Shown here in pieces: positions 50,521 through 62,996 of a stretch of DNA of 64,000 bases (positions are counted from its first letter, which is position 1; the number at the start of each line of letters is the position of its first letter). The notes under the pieces were generated by a model. That model made no database searches, was not told the DNA's origin, and was given only the letters and a program-made list of their open reading frames with translations. The position numbers and the translations under genes were made by a program. Source of the DNA: Montifringilla adamsi (lineage: Eukaryota > Chordata > Aves > Passeriformes > Passeridae); contig JAGGNK010010337.1 in the NCBI GenBank assembly GCA_017590115.1, positions 5,655,679-5,719,678 on the forward strand, given 5' to 3'.

Positions 50521-53249
50521 GCTTCTCGGGTGGCTCAGCAGAAAATCCACCTTCTCTTTAAGGGCATGGAGACCTTCTCAGACCAATGATGTGCAAGAGT
50601 CCGCTGTGCACCTCCCTTGGCTGGGGCAGGCCAGGCCGGCAGGAGAACAGGAGAGGGCAGCCCCCAGGGAAGGAGGGGTGGGGAGGAGGAGAACATCTTC
50701 TACCCGTGGGATCTGGAGGAGCTGGGGAGGTGTTTTTCCTCAGAAGTGCCAAGTAGGGAGCCTTCCTCTCCCTTCTCCTGCCACCAACCAGTCAAAATAG
50801 ATATGGCTTCAAATCTTTGGGGAGCCCAGGCTCCCTGCACACAGCCATCCATCTGCAAGGCCTCTAATTAAACTTTCCCCTTGGATACAAAGTGTGGCTT
50901 ATCCATGGACAAGGGCATGACTCAGTTTGCCTTCAAGGGCTTGGGAGCAACTCTGCCCTTCAGGAAGGAAGAGAGGAAAGAGCTTGCACCCCAAATATCC
51001 ACTGCCAACAGCATATGCAAGAGCAATCCCTTAATAAGTCATCTAGCACTAGCATGCTTTTTTAACCTCAATTATTTCCCTCCCACAGTAAATACTTGTA
51101 GCTCTTCCCTGTGTGAAATATTTCAACACAACTCAGGGGGGTTTTTTGAAAAACAAGCTATGGATCTGCTGCAGGCAGTCTGAAGCCTCAAATCCAGCCA
51201 GGGGCATGGGCAGCAGAGCATGGGGGAGCAGCTCCATGTGACAGCAAGAAGGGTAATCCCCTCTGTGGGATGACCCAGACCCATATCTCCATGGATCTGA
51301 AGGAGAAGCAGGTGGAAACGTGGCTGGAAATATTCCCCAGCCCTTGTCACAGCAATGTAGAGAGTGTGTGTAGGGGATCCCATGGAGACAGGGACCCAAA
51401 CAGCTCCTGCTCTCCTCCCCCAGGCCAGGCGCTCCCTCCTCTTCCAGCCGGGTCTCTTTAGGCTGATTCAGACATGGTCCTGACAATATTTTGCAGGCGC
51501 CTCCCAGACATTATATAGACAGTGGCAAATCCCTTGCTGCAGGCTTCCATGCTCAGCACCACACAAGTGTTGCTGCAGGTGCTACTGAAGGACGAGCAAG
51601 TCCTCAGTATGGGGCTGGTGTCTGACAGGGGTGTGCCTGGTATAGGTGGAGGAGGGAGAAACCCCTAGCGTGGGCAAGGCTGGATCCACTTGGACCCACA
51701 TATCCCACTTGGGGTATGTCCCTTTGAAATGCTGCAGCTACACATTCTGGCCTTTGCTGGCCCATCAGTCCTCCAGAGAGCCGCTCAGCTCTTGGTGGAG
51801 GAATCAAAACTGGGGGAGTTCTCCATTCAAAATTCCCCACAGGCAGGGAGTTTCCTTCAGCTCTGTGAGAGGAAGGCGTTCTGGACCTCCTGGAGTCCAG
51901 ACATGCAGCACAGCAAAAGAGATATGCTCAGAATTTCAAGGGTGTGGTTATCACCTTGTGACAGGAAAGCATTGGCCTGATATAGTGGAAGAATGAAGTT
52001 CAAAGAAAGAAGTCTCATGACCAAAATATTGGCCAACAGGAGTGTTTGTAGGATACAGGAGGAGTGGATGGTGAGGATGTGATAATAGGATGAGCAGAAG
52101 GTCAGGTCTCCAAGTCTGCAGAAGGTTTTCCATGGAGCTGCCTTGCACAGGGATTAAGCTGTAAGGCAGCTCTCCCAGAAAAAGAAAGAAGCACCTGACT
52201 TAAATGGCATGAGGAAGAAACCCAGTGAAGAGAAGGAAGAAAAGAAAAACAAATCCATGTCAAAGTTAGGAGCCATGGTTAACATTAGGAAAGACAGAGG
52301 TTTCCAAAGGAATTATATAAGTGTTTGAGTGATGAAAGAACAAGTTTCTTGCAAAAAAGCTCAATGAAGGCATAAGGAAGCTCCAGGCACATCCTTCAAA
52401 GAGGTGTTTGGATCTGAATATTAGGTATTAGTGAGGTAATTAGGCAGGGGCCAGGAATGGATGCACTGTTCATACTTGGGTACTTTCCTATGGAGCATCT
52501 GACCTTGTTCCTTTCCCTCATTTCCCTCCACCTGAGCTAGAGGAATGCCCCATGGGTGTGGGTCACCACTCCCACAGCACTTCCACCATCCTGTAAGGTC
52601 AGACAGAGGGAAGACCTGTCACACACAGGAGCTTCTGCACGATGTTTTAGAGGTGTTTTTTACTCAGGTGTAGCTTTTCTGGGCCAGGCTCCTCCACGGA
52701 ATCATCACGTGTTGGAAGGATGAATCCATGCAAGCTGCTCCTCATGACACTCTCCTACGCCTTTACACCTTGCCTCCTCTTCAGCATCCCACAAGGATCA
52801 AATGGAAAGGCACTATGACACCAGACTAGCAAAACACAAACATGCTACTCAGCAGCAATGATGATCACAGTAAAAGTTCAGGCAAGATCACTGGGGAAAC
52901 CTGTATTTGACTGCCCTTTGCTTTCCCAAAATCACATTGCACCAAAGCAAAGCACATGGCTCCCATCCTGCCCAGGACATACCTGCTCCCTCCAGTGTGT
53001 CCCTAAAAGAGCTCCCCATTTCTCTACTTCTGCTGACACCAACCCCCAGGAACTCTACCATCACTTTCACATCTTTGTGCCGGTGCTGCCCTACATCCCA
53101 CAGCTACAGTCACCTCATTGGCCCATGAAATGGGATTAAGGTTTTTGGCTGTTCCTGTACAGGGCAGCTGCTGACCACCACAGCCACCCTCTCTGTTTAG
53201 CTCCATGCTATCTTCCTTGACAGGGAGTGCTTCAGGCACATGATGTTGA

Positions 53250-56200
53250 TGCCCTCAGGCTCTAAACCCACCAGCAGGTCCTGATGACACTCATCATGTT
53301 CAGCAGATACATCACAAATTCATAAGCTGACAGCTGCTTCATGCTGTGTTTGACCATGAGCTACACAATGATGCACACAGGACCCTGGGAGAGGCCATCC
53401 CACCAGTGGATGAGGACACAATTCCCTTTTTCTGGTGAGACTTTGATATCCCACAAACAGGGCTGCCCCATTCCATGACAGTCCCCATGGAGCAGAGCCC
53501 AGATGTCAGCCTTGAGGTGTGAGCAGAACCCTCTCCGTGGCAGAAGTAGGGGATGACACTCAGGCTGCCATCGCTGGGCAGGCAGCTCATGTCAGGGAAG
53601 CTGTCACTGCTGAAGCTGTCACTGCTGTCCAGGCACAGCCCTGCCCACTGTTGATGTTCCCCAGGTGGATGCAGTCAGTTACCTGAGTGATGATGGGTCC
53701 TGTGAAGGGGCAACACACAGGTTCCTGAAAAGTGGGTTCCTTGGGATGCAACTTTTTCTTGTTCCTCCTGAGGGATTTCTTGGAGCTGGCATGTGGTGCA
53801 GGGGGCTGAAATTGGGCTCACAACATCAGCAAAAAGAGGGACAAGTGACAGGAGAGCTTGGCCTTGAAGAGGAGTCTGCTGAAGAAGGCAGGGGAGGAGC
53901 AGGGTTGGGACTGGATCTGTGGGCCTGCATTAGGGACCCCATGTTGAGGACTGCCCCTCTGCTCTCAGCCTCTTCCATCTGCCAAACAGTATTAAAAAAA
54001 GGACTGGTGAGACCATAAAAGCTCATCTCTGCAGCTGCACAAGCAAGGAGACATGCAAACCAATCTTGCTGAAGCAGTCATTGCCTCCTGCTGATGGTGC
54101 TAAGAAGAGTGATCCGGGTATCTTGCCACATTGCAGGACTATGAACACCACATCCCCACCCTCCTCTTCATTCACTTCACTTTTATACTCACCAACTTTG
54201 GACAAGTGCCTGTAGGAACAGAACAACTCCCTATGGACACACAGAAGTACTCGCACATGGCTGCTTTCGATATAAACACTGGCCTTGAAGAGAAACAAGG
54301 CATTTTAATGATCCCTTCCACTCCAAAGGGACACTCTTTGGTGTGGGCTTCCAGAAGAGTTTGCAGCTCGCTGCAAGCTGGAGCCTGGAGGAAGGGCGGC
54401 ATCTCAAAATGAAAACACAGAAGGGTGAAGAGAGGCTTGAGGGAGAAGGTAAAAACCAGGAAAACTCCTCTGGATGAAGTCCCTTCTGACCATGGTAGCA
54501 TACAGGGGCTTCAGTCCCCAGTGATGGAGAGTCTGTGTTCATAGCCAGGGTTAGGATCACTCAGTTCACAGCACAGCCCTGGGCACAAACCTCACTCCTC
54601 TGAGGAGCTTTTCTCACTTCTGCCCAGGACCAGAAGCCTTGGACTCTTCCACAGTGTGGCACTTCCTCCATGACCCCAGGCTGAGTTGGCAGCCCCCTGG
54701 AAAGTGAACACCTCTGACAAGCACTGGTCTGTGCCCAGGCCTTCAGCATTTAATGTGTACAGGAGGTGATCCCTCTGGAATTTCCACCCAGCTTGCCCCT
54801 GGATAGTATTACTGAAGTGACCCAACACCTGATCACAATCCTTCATGTGTATGCACATCCTCAAAGCTGGTTAAGACCAGGGTATGACCCAGAACGTGTC
54901 TGGAGAACAGGCTGAGACCTCTGTGTGCTCAAATGAGTATGGCTGAAATATGTCTTTGCTCTCAAAAGGTCTTTCAGGCTCTCTGTGCCAAGACAAAGCA
55001 GCAGCAAGAACATGGTGTTGGTTAAAAAGAAAAAAAAAACCACAGAGCTCAAGAAAAACTGATAAATCACAAAGCTCTTCTCTCCCCAAGGTCAGCAATT
55101 GCTCTACAAACGAGTAACCATGCAAGGAATGATTCTCCAGAATTTATCCATTCCAAGCACACTGGCTTTTTGTAAACCGCAGACACTTCATTTTACAAAA
55201 AACACCTGTCAGCTGCAAAGACCCTTGGCAGCCTCACCTACCTGCACACAGTGAGAAAGCCTTGGGAGAAGACAGCTGCAAGGAGATTGGCCTCTGGAAG
55301 CTCTTCTGGAGGTGCTTCTCATCCAGGTTTGGCAATGGAGGGGATGAGCTCAGAGTAGGAGAGGGCTGTGCCAGGAAATCTCAACACCCAACCCAACTGA
55401 GCATCTCTCAAGAACATCCCCAAAGCCAATTAATTCAGAGTATCTGGAACATGAATGTTCTTTTATGAAGGCAGACCTGAGCAAAAAGTTGGGGGTGGTG
55501 TGGGATGAGTGCATCCAAAGCAGAGAAACCTTCAGGAGTGGCCTTTGCAGGTATGAACACATCCTTTGTCACATCCAGAGTGTACACCAAAGCCAAGTGT
55601 TTTAACTGGACTGTCTTAAGTGAAAACCTTCATGCCAAGATTCAGGCTTCTATGTCTAAACTGCTCTGACTTGTATGTAAAAGTTAAGAGGAAAATGCTC
55701 TCTATCCAGGGCAAAACCAGATGCCATCTGGGCTCGTTTCCATGTGAGACAGGCACCTCTTTCATGGGCACTGGCTCTTCACCAGCTCTGCCAAGAGGGC
55801 AGTGTTTATTTACTAAGTCAGCAATGACTGATTCACAACTCAAAGTGCCCGTTTCCCACAGAGAGTTTTCAGGCTCAGACAAGGACATCTGCAATGTCCA
55901 TGTTCATGAGCAGGGTGACGAAATGCTCGTTTGCAAACCCACCATCTTCCCAGATGCTGCTCACAGAATGTAAAATACGATATGGGTTGGGTTGTTTGCA
56001 GGTCAAGGCCTCTTTTCAGCTCATTTAAACTCCTTTTCCTAACTGACTCTGTGCTTGTTTCTGCAGTTGAGTGGCAATAAGTGCCTGCAGGGGTTTCGTC
56101 ACCTCTCTGTGAAGTCAGCAAAGCTGGTTGAGAAATTCCCATCTTGTTGACATGCAACAAGTAATCACTGATGGGTACCCATTCACCCAGAACGCTGAAC

Positions 56201-56274
56201 TTCTTCAGGGAGCACTTTTTGCCCAGCAGCATAAAAGCTATGAAATCTTCATGCTGCTTCTCCTTTGGTACCAT
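53250..56274 (-). pseudogene. Possible decayed coding sequence, unidentified
   Basis: Several minus-strand stretches read like protein but are broken by stops and shifts between frames. Examples are 56274-55985 (with EDFIAFMLLGKKCSLKKF), 55894-55616 (with WHLVLPWIESIFLLTFTYKS), about 55600-55445 (with DVTKDVFIPAKATPEGFSAL), about 54860-54600 (with LLYTLNAEGLGTDQCLSEVF) and about 53360-53240 (with SAYEFVMYLLNMM, then a frame change to LLVGLEPEGINIMCLKHSL). I saw no convincing splice sites around them, which would suit a processed or long-dead gene. I do not recognise the family. Open frames of 144 codons are not exceptional in this window, so this may be chance. Confidence 0.25.
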
Positions 56275-58384
56275 CCCACCTAGACCTGAAATCTGGAGAA
56301 ATTAGAGGTCTGTTTTTTCCAGGTCTGCCCACAAAGTTCAAATTGGAACTTTGGGGAGCACCTCTGTGCACCCATTATTATTCCTGTTCCTCAGACTGGA
56401 CTGTCTGGGGCTTCTACCCCTCCCTTCCTGCCCATGGCAGAGCACTGAGATGTAAAGTGGTCCAAACAATATTTCTGTATCCAGAAGCAAAACAAGCCCA
56501 GCCTGGGGCAGGAACAGTTCCAAATAGAAGAGCCCCAGAAGCAGTCAGAGCAGGAGAAAGGGGCTAGGAAAAGGGAGGAGGAAAAAGGGAGAGAAAAAGG
56601 TAGGAGAATGAGGATAGAGAAAGGAAACTAGGGATAAGGATCCAGGAGCTGGAGCTTTTGAAAAATAAGCCCATGCATGACAAAAGTACACATTTTGCCC
56701 ATAAAATTGCAAGGCATAGAGATGCTAGCTAAGGAATATTTATAAAGCAGGCATGCTTGCTCCTAGTGAGAAGAGCTTAGATGCTCTCCAGCTCTCAAAA
56801 ACTCTAAGACTAGCCAAAAAATCTGTGGCTGGAGGACAGCCAGCCCATACCCAGGCCGAACGATGACAGCCCGTAATCATTTTTGTCTCACTGCAGACGA
56901 CTGGTGACAAGCACATATGAGGCTCAGCCTTCTCCTTGTGCAGCCCTCCCATTTGATTTCCTTGAGTGCAGGGACAAATAACCAAAAAAAATCACTGAAT
57001 GAGGGAATAATTAACTTTGGAAGGGACTTCTGGAGATCAGAAGTCTTGGATCTGGATGTAAACAATCGAGATTATAAATCTTAATAACAAACACCTCAAA
57101 TTTCAGTGTTCTTGTCTCTTAACAGACCTCTGCTTGGCCCAAGCCCTGCTTTTTGCCCTGCCACTGACCTGCAAAGCTGCTAATTAAATGCAGAAAGACA
57201 AACTCCCCAACAACCACCTGGGCACCTTGGATGGATTGGATTCCTGCTTTTGACCCCCTTAACCACCAGCAAAACCCTCTTTGCTCCTGTCGTGCAGGAT
57301 CAGGCAAGGGCTGGCTCCTGCCTCCTGGAAAAAGCCACTGGGACACCTCCAGCATTGCCACATGGCTGCCAGCGGGCTGTGCAGCCATGGGAAGGGGCTT
57401 GCACAGCATCGCTGCTTTCTCTCCCTCTCGAACACGGGCTCCATCTCCGGAAGAAGAAATCTTGGCTGGTGAGGCTCTAACGGGGGCCACAGACCAGATG
57501 ACACAGGGACCCAGCTCAGAGCACGTACTGCCCTGCCCTCTAGATGTAGACACGGGAATACAGAACAGACAAAAGCTGAGCAGTTGGTTTTCCCCATCCT
57601 TTACTTCTCCTGTCTCATCTTCCACCCTGCAAGTGCAGGAGGAGCACTGGTGAGGCAGAAGATGCTCAGACATCTGGCTTTGATCGATGAGGGGCAACCA
57701 GCCCCGCCAAGGCCACAGGGAGGTGAAAAGGAGATGGCTTGCACACGAGACAGGGCTGTCTGCCTCCCTGCAAACAGGCTCCCGAGCAGGCTGTGTTCAT
57801 TTGGGGTGAAATAAAGCATGAAATGAAGCCCAGATCCACCAGCCCTGCTTCAAACAGCTGCCAGCAGATACTAAGAGGATCCTGCCAGAGGAGGAGAGTG
57901 CTCAAAGCCGTGCTGTAAGCACACAAGGCTTACTGAGAAAGAGAAATGATGACGGAGGGAAAAAGCAGCCTTGGCGGTGCATTAAAAACTGGAGCTGGGT
58001 GGAGAACATCCTCACCTGCTCGCCTCTCCCTCCTGAACAAACAACTCAGTTTGCTGAGATTTACTGCACAAAGGCTCACTCCAGGTTGCCCAGAGCCAGC
58101 CCAGCTGGGTGCTCACTCCCACATTCCTCAGCCTTTCCCCTAAAAGCACCATGGGCTTCCCTCTCCAGCTCTGCTCACCCAGCACCACGCTGGTGATCCA
58201 GGCACTGAGCAAGACCAGAGCTGGAGAGAAAAGGGGCAGGCACTGGTATGGGGAGCAAGTAATGTTTCTCAAGGAGGGGCTGTCTCTGTTTTGGGACTAA
58301 TATGCACATACTTTTATGCCCAGCTCCATAAATTATGCAGTGAACCTCAAGGCTGTGACTTCAAAATAGGGGGACTGGAGAAAG

Positions 58385-58411
58385 CACACATACACACACA
58401 CACACACAAAA
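58385..58411. repeat. Short AC dinucleotide repeat
   Basis: An alternating CA run with one T interruption, in the SYT8-TNNI2 intergenic region; a small microsatellite. Confidence 0.85.
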
Positions 58412-60206
58412 ATAAGAACTGCCTGTTCCAAAAGCCATTTCTAGATGCTGCATGGCCCTAAATCACCACAACAGCATCACCAAAAACCAACCTGGTGATA
58501 GATTTGGAATGCCAAACCCAATTCAGACATGTTCCCTTCTGCACAGCCTGTTCTAGGCTGATTCTAATGTTGAGACTGAAGGCTGAGGCTTTAAAACCTC
58601 CAAGTCTTTCTCAGGTGACTGATTTCCTCCTCCATCTCATTAGCAGCTGCCAGCAGATGCTGTTTCCCCAGCAGAAGCCACACTTCACTTGTTACAGTCA
58701 TCTCAAAACCACCCTGTCATTTCTCCCCTCCTCATGGCCACAGCGAAGCCTGGAGAATATTCATCAAGAGGCAGACACAGCAGCAGCTTTTTGTGGTTAA
58801 GCTCAGGTCATTAATCTCTATCGAGACTTTTCATAATCTTCCTCAGCTTCATGTTTGTTTAACTCTTGGGTAGTCACTCTGTGGAGCTCTGGGTAATCAC
58901 AGATTAACTGCTTTTTAATATTAATAGCTTTTCATTAATGTGCCAGGCTCTCTCCCCTCCAGAGTCAAGGCAATAGCTATTAGCACTGAGCCTGCAGCTC
59001 CCCGTGGTGAAAAGGACTTTTATTCTTTGGGGCCAAAATTCCACAGCATGAGCCCAGATCTTGTGTTCTGCAGCTGCTTTGTAGCAGAAGGATTTTAGAA
59101 CAGGAGCAATTCCCAGTGCAGGGAGCTTCCTCCTGCAGATGGCTCAGAAAAGCTGCTCTGGAGTCACCCCAAACTGCAGCATACTCAAGGGCATGTAGCA
59201 GCACCACTCCATGCCCTCATCCTTCTAGGAGAGATCTTTGCTTACATAGCCTCAACACCAAGGCCCAGAAAGCAGGGTGGGGCAGGACATGTGGCCACAA
59301 AAAACCTCCCAGATTAAACATGAAACCTGCCCAGAAGTGACGTGAGGGCTGTAAGCCAGCCTTTACCAGAGTGGTGTGATCACAGTGTGAAAGCAAGAGT
59401 CTCAGCCCCCTCCACCCTGGCAGGACCTCCAGGTGCCAGAAGTGCAAACCCTGCTGTGCCACTCCTGTAGGACCATGTGGGGTGAAAGGAGCTGACACTG
59501 CATCTTCATCCATGTGGGGCATGGGGATGGCCACTGGTGAGTCCCAGAGCCTGAATCACATCTTAGTGTGCACAAATCATCATGGGCTGAGAACGGGCTA
59601 AGTGTGAAGCCACATTGCTTCTCATTTAGCCTCTAGCCTGGACACAGAGCACACACTGCAGACACTAAAGAGCTAGTCCAACATCTCCAGCACCTTCCTC
59701 ATCCACCTGTATTCCTTCTCTCTTACATTCTTCGATATCTTGGTCTTGTTTAAAAGCCTTCACAGGAAACATGAAGCCTTTCCAAGAACACACTTCTTGC
59801 CAAGTTATTCACCACTAAAGAAACTTCCCACCCATGCCACCAGCACGTTAACCCTCTGCTTTATAAATATCAATGGACTCTGTTTTGCATGAGCCTGAAG
59901 CTCTGTGTATTTCCCCCGCAGCCCATGAGCAGTTGGGATGAGCTGGCTCCTGCACCCATGACATCCCCTCTAGCACCTTCTGCTCCATGTCCAGCCTTCC
60001 TCTGGGATGCTGAGCTGCCCTGACCCAGGTGTAACACAGAGCACGAGCTGACCAGCAGCCAGATCATCTCTTGGCCAGAAGGAGTCACAGTCCCCTCTTT
60101 GCTGACAATGAGCTGGGACCAACATGCTTCGAGCTTGCTGAGCAGAACCTCTTCACTCATCCACAAGCCCACCATCCTGCTCCCTGGGTGGAGAAGGAGA
60201 CCACCA

Positions 60207-62996
60207 CTATCTGGAGTGCAGGGGCAGCTTGAGGTGGGACTTCAGTCCCAGGGCTTTGTCCACCACCTCCGGGGGCTGCAGGATGTGCCACTGGGCGAGG
60301 GGCCGGCGTGGGTTGGACAGCATGTCGGACCAGTGCCGCAGCTGGTTGCCTGTGGCTCGGCAGCCCAGGAAGAGTTTGCCGATGGGCTCATTCTTGGTCA
60401 CTTTGTCATGATCCCAGACGGAGATGACCACATCCACATTCTGGGAGGGAACACAAGAAAGGGGGTCAGTGGGAAGAGGTTTGTTGCAGTGGGGACCTGC
60501 TCAGCCCTGGGCACTTCAGGGAAACCCACCTGGATCTGACTGAAAGGCACCTCAAAAACAAACACCTCATTGAAGTAAGGGCTTAAAGTGTTTTTCTTCA
60601 CACTTGTCCTTTTTTTCTTCCATTTCTTCCTGTTCAGTATGAGATGCACCTTGACAAAAGGATCTGAAGAGAGAGAAGGCACACCTGGCACAAGTGACAG
60701 TTTTTGACTGAAGAACTCAGCCACAAAACAACTTTCCTGAGCCATTCCCAAGGAGACCATGGCATCCCACTTGTCACTCCTCATGGTGAGAAAGCCACCT
60801 CAGAGCTCACTTCCTCCTGCCAAGCTGCCTGTACAATCCAGCCATGACATCTCCTCCTGGGAGACACCTCCAGTACTGCCCAAAGCTGGAGTATCTGTGT
60901 TGGGAATCAGCCAAGGACTGAATATGGTGGTCACAGCAGGAAGCAGATCTTAACACCAAGAGTTTTCAAGGCTTTGCAGCTCTTGGTGCCACCACTGAGG
61001 CCTGGGCAGGAGTAGGAAGGTCTGAGCACAAGCAGCCCCCACTGACCTGAGAGTCCATCAGAGTCCATCCGCTTCAGCTGCCTGGCTTCCAGGATGAGCA
61101 CCGTCAGCTTGCCAGTGCTGGGGACATAGCGCAGAGAGAAGCAGATCTCACCCAGATGCTCTTCCTGATGGAGAGATGCCAGTATTTAATACCAGGCAGA
61201 GGAGCCAATTCACCTGAGGCTGGAGCACCAGGCTGGCCCCAGGTTTCCTGAATCTCCCCCACTCTCATGCTTGCCCCTGAGGGCTTGCTTCTTGGGGCGG
61301 TGGCAAGCCAAGCAACAGCACATCCCTCCCAGCAGTTTCCCACACACCAGGACCAACCTCCACTTTACTGGCCACCGCCAGGTCACTCCACTGCTCGATG
61401 ACATGCTGCAGATTGACACTGGCCAGGGGCAGCCGGACCTCACCAATGATGTCATGCTTGGAAAAGCGGTTGAAGTCATAGACCTGCATCACCAGTGTGG
61501 ATTCAGACACCTCAGCCTGGGGTACCTGCAGGGGAGGACCCAAAAGCCTGGACTCACTCCTCAGTGGTGGCCCTGCCCCATGAGGGTATTCCTTTCTCAC
61601 CTTTCCCAGTCCTGATTGCACAAGCATCTCCTAGTCTGGAGAGGTTTTTGCGCAGGGAGCAGTGTCTATGCAACACTCTTGATGGGACCAAAAAAACATC
61701 ATTGGCTTTGGTTTGTACCTGGAAAGTGAAGCTCTCATTGAAGATGGGGTTCAGGGTTTTGCGGTAAACCTTGGTCTCGTATCTCTTCTTTCTATCGGAT
61801 GTTAGGTAGACAATCACATATGGATCAGATGTGCCTCCGCTGTCCATGGCCTTCAGCTCAACTGCCCGCTTCACACCAACCTTCAGCTGGAGAGGAGTGA
61901 GGCACAAGGTCACCGGCTGGAGAAGGATGGGGCCAGGCAGCAGGGGGCTCAGTGGGAAGTGAGTGCAGCAGTGAGGAATGCCTTGACACCATGCAGGCAT
62001 GAGAGCTAGTGGGCTGCAGACAGGTGGGAGAGGGCACGTCCACCTCAGTGGGCAGCAGAGTGACCATGCAAGAGCATGGCTTTTTCCCTGCTGTGCCAGG
62101 GCCATGAGCATCCCCACCTCCTGCATGCGGAAGTTGTACTCCAGGGAGTACTGCAGCTTTCCTCGCCTCTTCTGCTCTACTTCCTGCTCCAGGTCCTCCA
62201 TCTCGGGCTGGACCTGTGGCAGAGAGCAACACTCAGCTATATCCCTGCCATGCCATGCTCCCACCATCCTGGGGCTGGGCAGTGCAGCAGCAAACCCCTC
62301 AGGGAGGAGGGAGGTGGGAGTGGGGGGAAGGCAGGACGCACAAGGTTGATCATGGTGGGGTTGCTGACGACGCACAAGCCAATTCTCTCCTTCTTCTTGG
62401 GCTTCCTCTTGGTGCAGCAGCACTTGATGATGCAGATGAGGAAGAGAAGGAGGAGGATGGCCCCTGCCACAGCCACAGTGATGAGTGCCCATTTGGGTAC
62501 TGGTGCAATGTTCAGGGAGCAGAGTTGGATAAAAGAGTTAAAACAAAGCAAAACATACAGAGTACATTTAAACCTCTTCCTGGTCCTTCAGCATTAAGGG
62601 GTTGTACTTTCAAAAGTGCCCCTAAAATCCTGGACAGGCCCCATCCAGGGAGACTGAAAAGGCTGAAAGGGCCCCATCCAGGGAGGCTGAAAACCATTCC
62701 CCAAATGGGTAGCAAAGATACCCTCTGCTTCTGAAGCAGTGTGGTACCACTCTGCAGTAATACCTCCCTGATGGAGCCTACTAGAAAATGGAATTTGAAG
62801 GGAGGGTGAAGTGAATACACAGCCTCAGAATCCAGCAGCCCTACCAGGTAACACAGCCTGGGAGAGGAGGGCAGGAGACACTGTACTCACGCGGGATCCA
62901 GCTAAGCCAGCTGTCCAGGGAGCCCGGCCAAGCCGTGGTGGTGATGCTGGTGTGTGGGGAGGCTGTAGTCCTGCCTTTCCTGGCTGCCACTGCCAT
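60207..62996 (-). CDS. SYT8: Synaptotagmin 8 (SYT8), 8 coding exons
   Basis: Coding exons are 62996-62891, 62499-62342, 62213-62118, 61886-61719, 61525-61358, 61164-61047, 60663-60530 and 60440-60207; the total is 1182 bases, 393 residues plus TAG, all GT-AG and in phase. Synaptotagmins are membrane proteins whose two C2 domains bind phospholipid and SNAREs in exocytosis. A short luminal N-terminus has no signal peptide. One membrane span (about 39-60, [20 protein letters not shown]) is followed by a CCC cluster (62-64, probable palmitoylation) and a KRKPKKKE stretch. C2A starts near [11 protein letters not shown] (107) and C2B near [11 protein letters not shown] (237). C2A calcium-ligand positions are D135, D141, D193, N195 and D201; C2B has D266, D272, D326, D328 and E334. 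The end ([20 protein letters not shown]) is typical. Assignment to SYT8 rather than a paralogue rests on the neighbouring TNNI2 and LSP1 and the short basic C-terminus LKLPLHSR. Confidence 0.92.
62637..62697. repeat. Two-copy 33-base tandem repeat in SYT8 intron 1
   Basis: ggccccatccagggag recurs with a 33-base offset (from 62637 and from 62670), each followed by a.gctgaaa or closely similar bases. The second copy is partial. Confidence 0.8.

Larger units (their letters stand above)
50521..60206. other. Intergenic region between SYT8 and TNNI2
   Basis: About 9.7 kb. It contains coding-like but interrupted blocks on the minus strand (about 53.2-56.3 kb, described separately), a short AC dinucleotide run (58385-58411) and an AT-rich, TAAT-rich stretch (about 58800-58960). 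A minus-strand AATAAA at 59018-59023, about 1.2 kb beyond the SYT8 stop, is a possible SYT8 polyadenylation signal. No intact gene was recognised. Long open frames such as the 192-codon one at 57119-57697 (minus) show no family features. Confidence 0.45.

Noticed and set aside
51508..51518. Minus-strand CTATATAAT as a muscle promoter or MEF2 site for TNNI2
   Set aside because: It departs from the MEF2 consensus and no good donor follows at a suitable distance; the site near 50.45 kb fits better.
57119..57697. 192-codon minus-strand open frame
   Set aside because: No recognisable motif, no neighbouring exon signals, and mixed composition; frames of this length occur by chance in this window.
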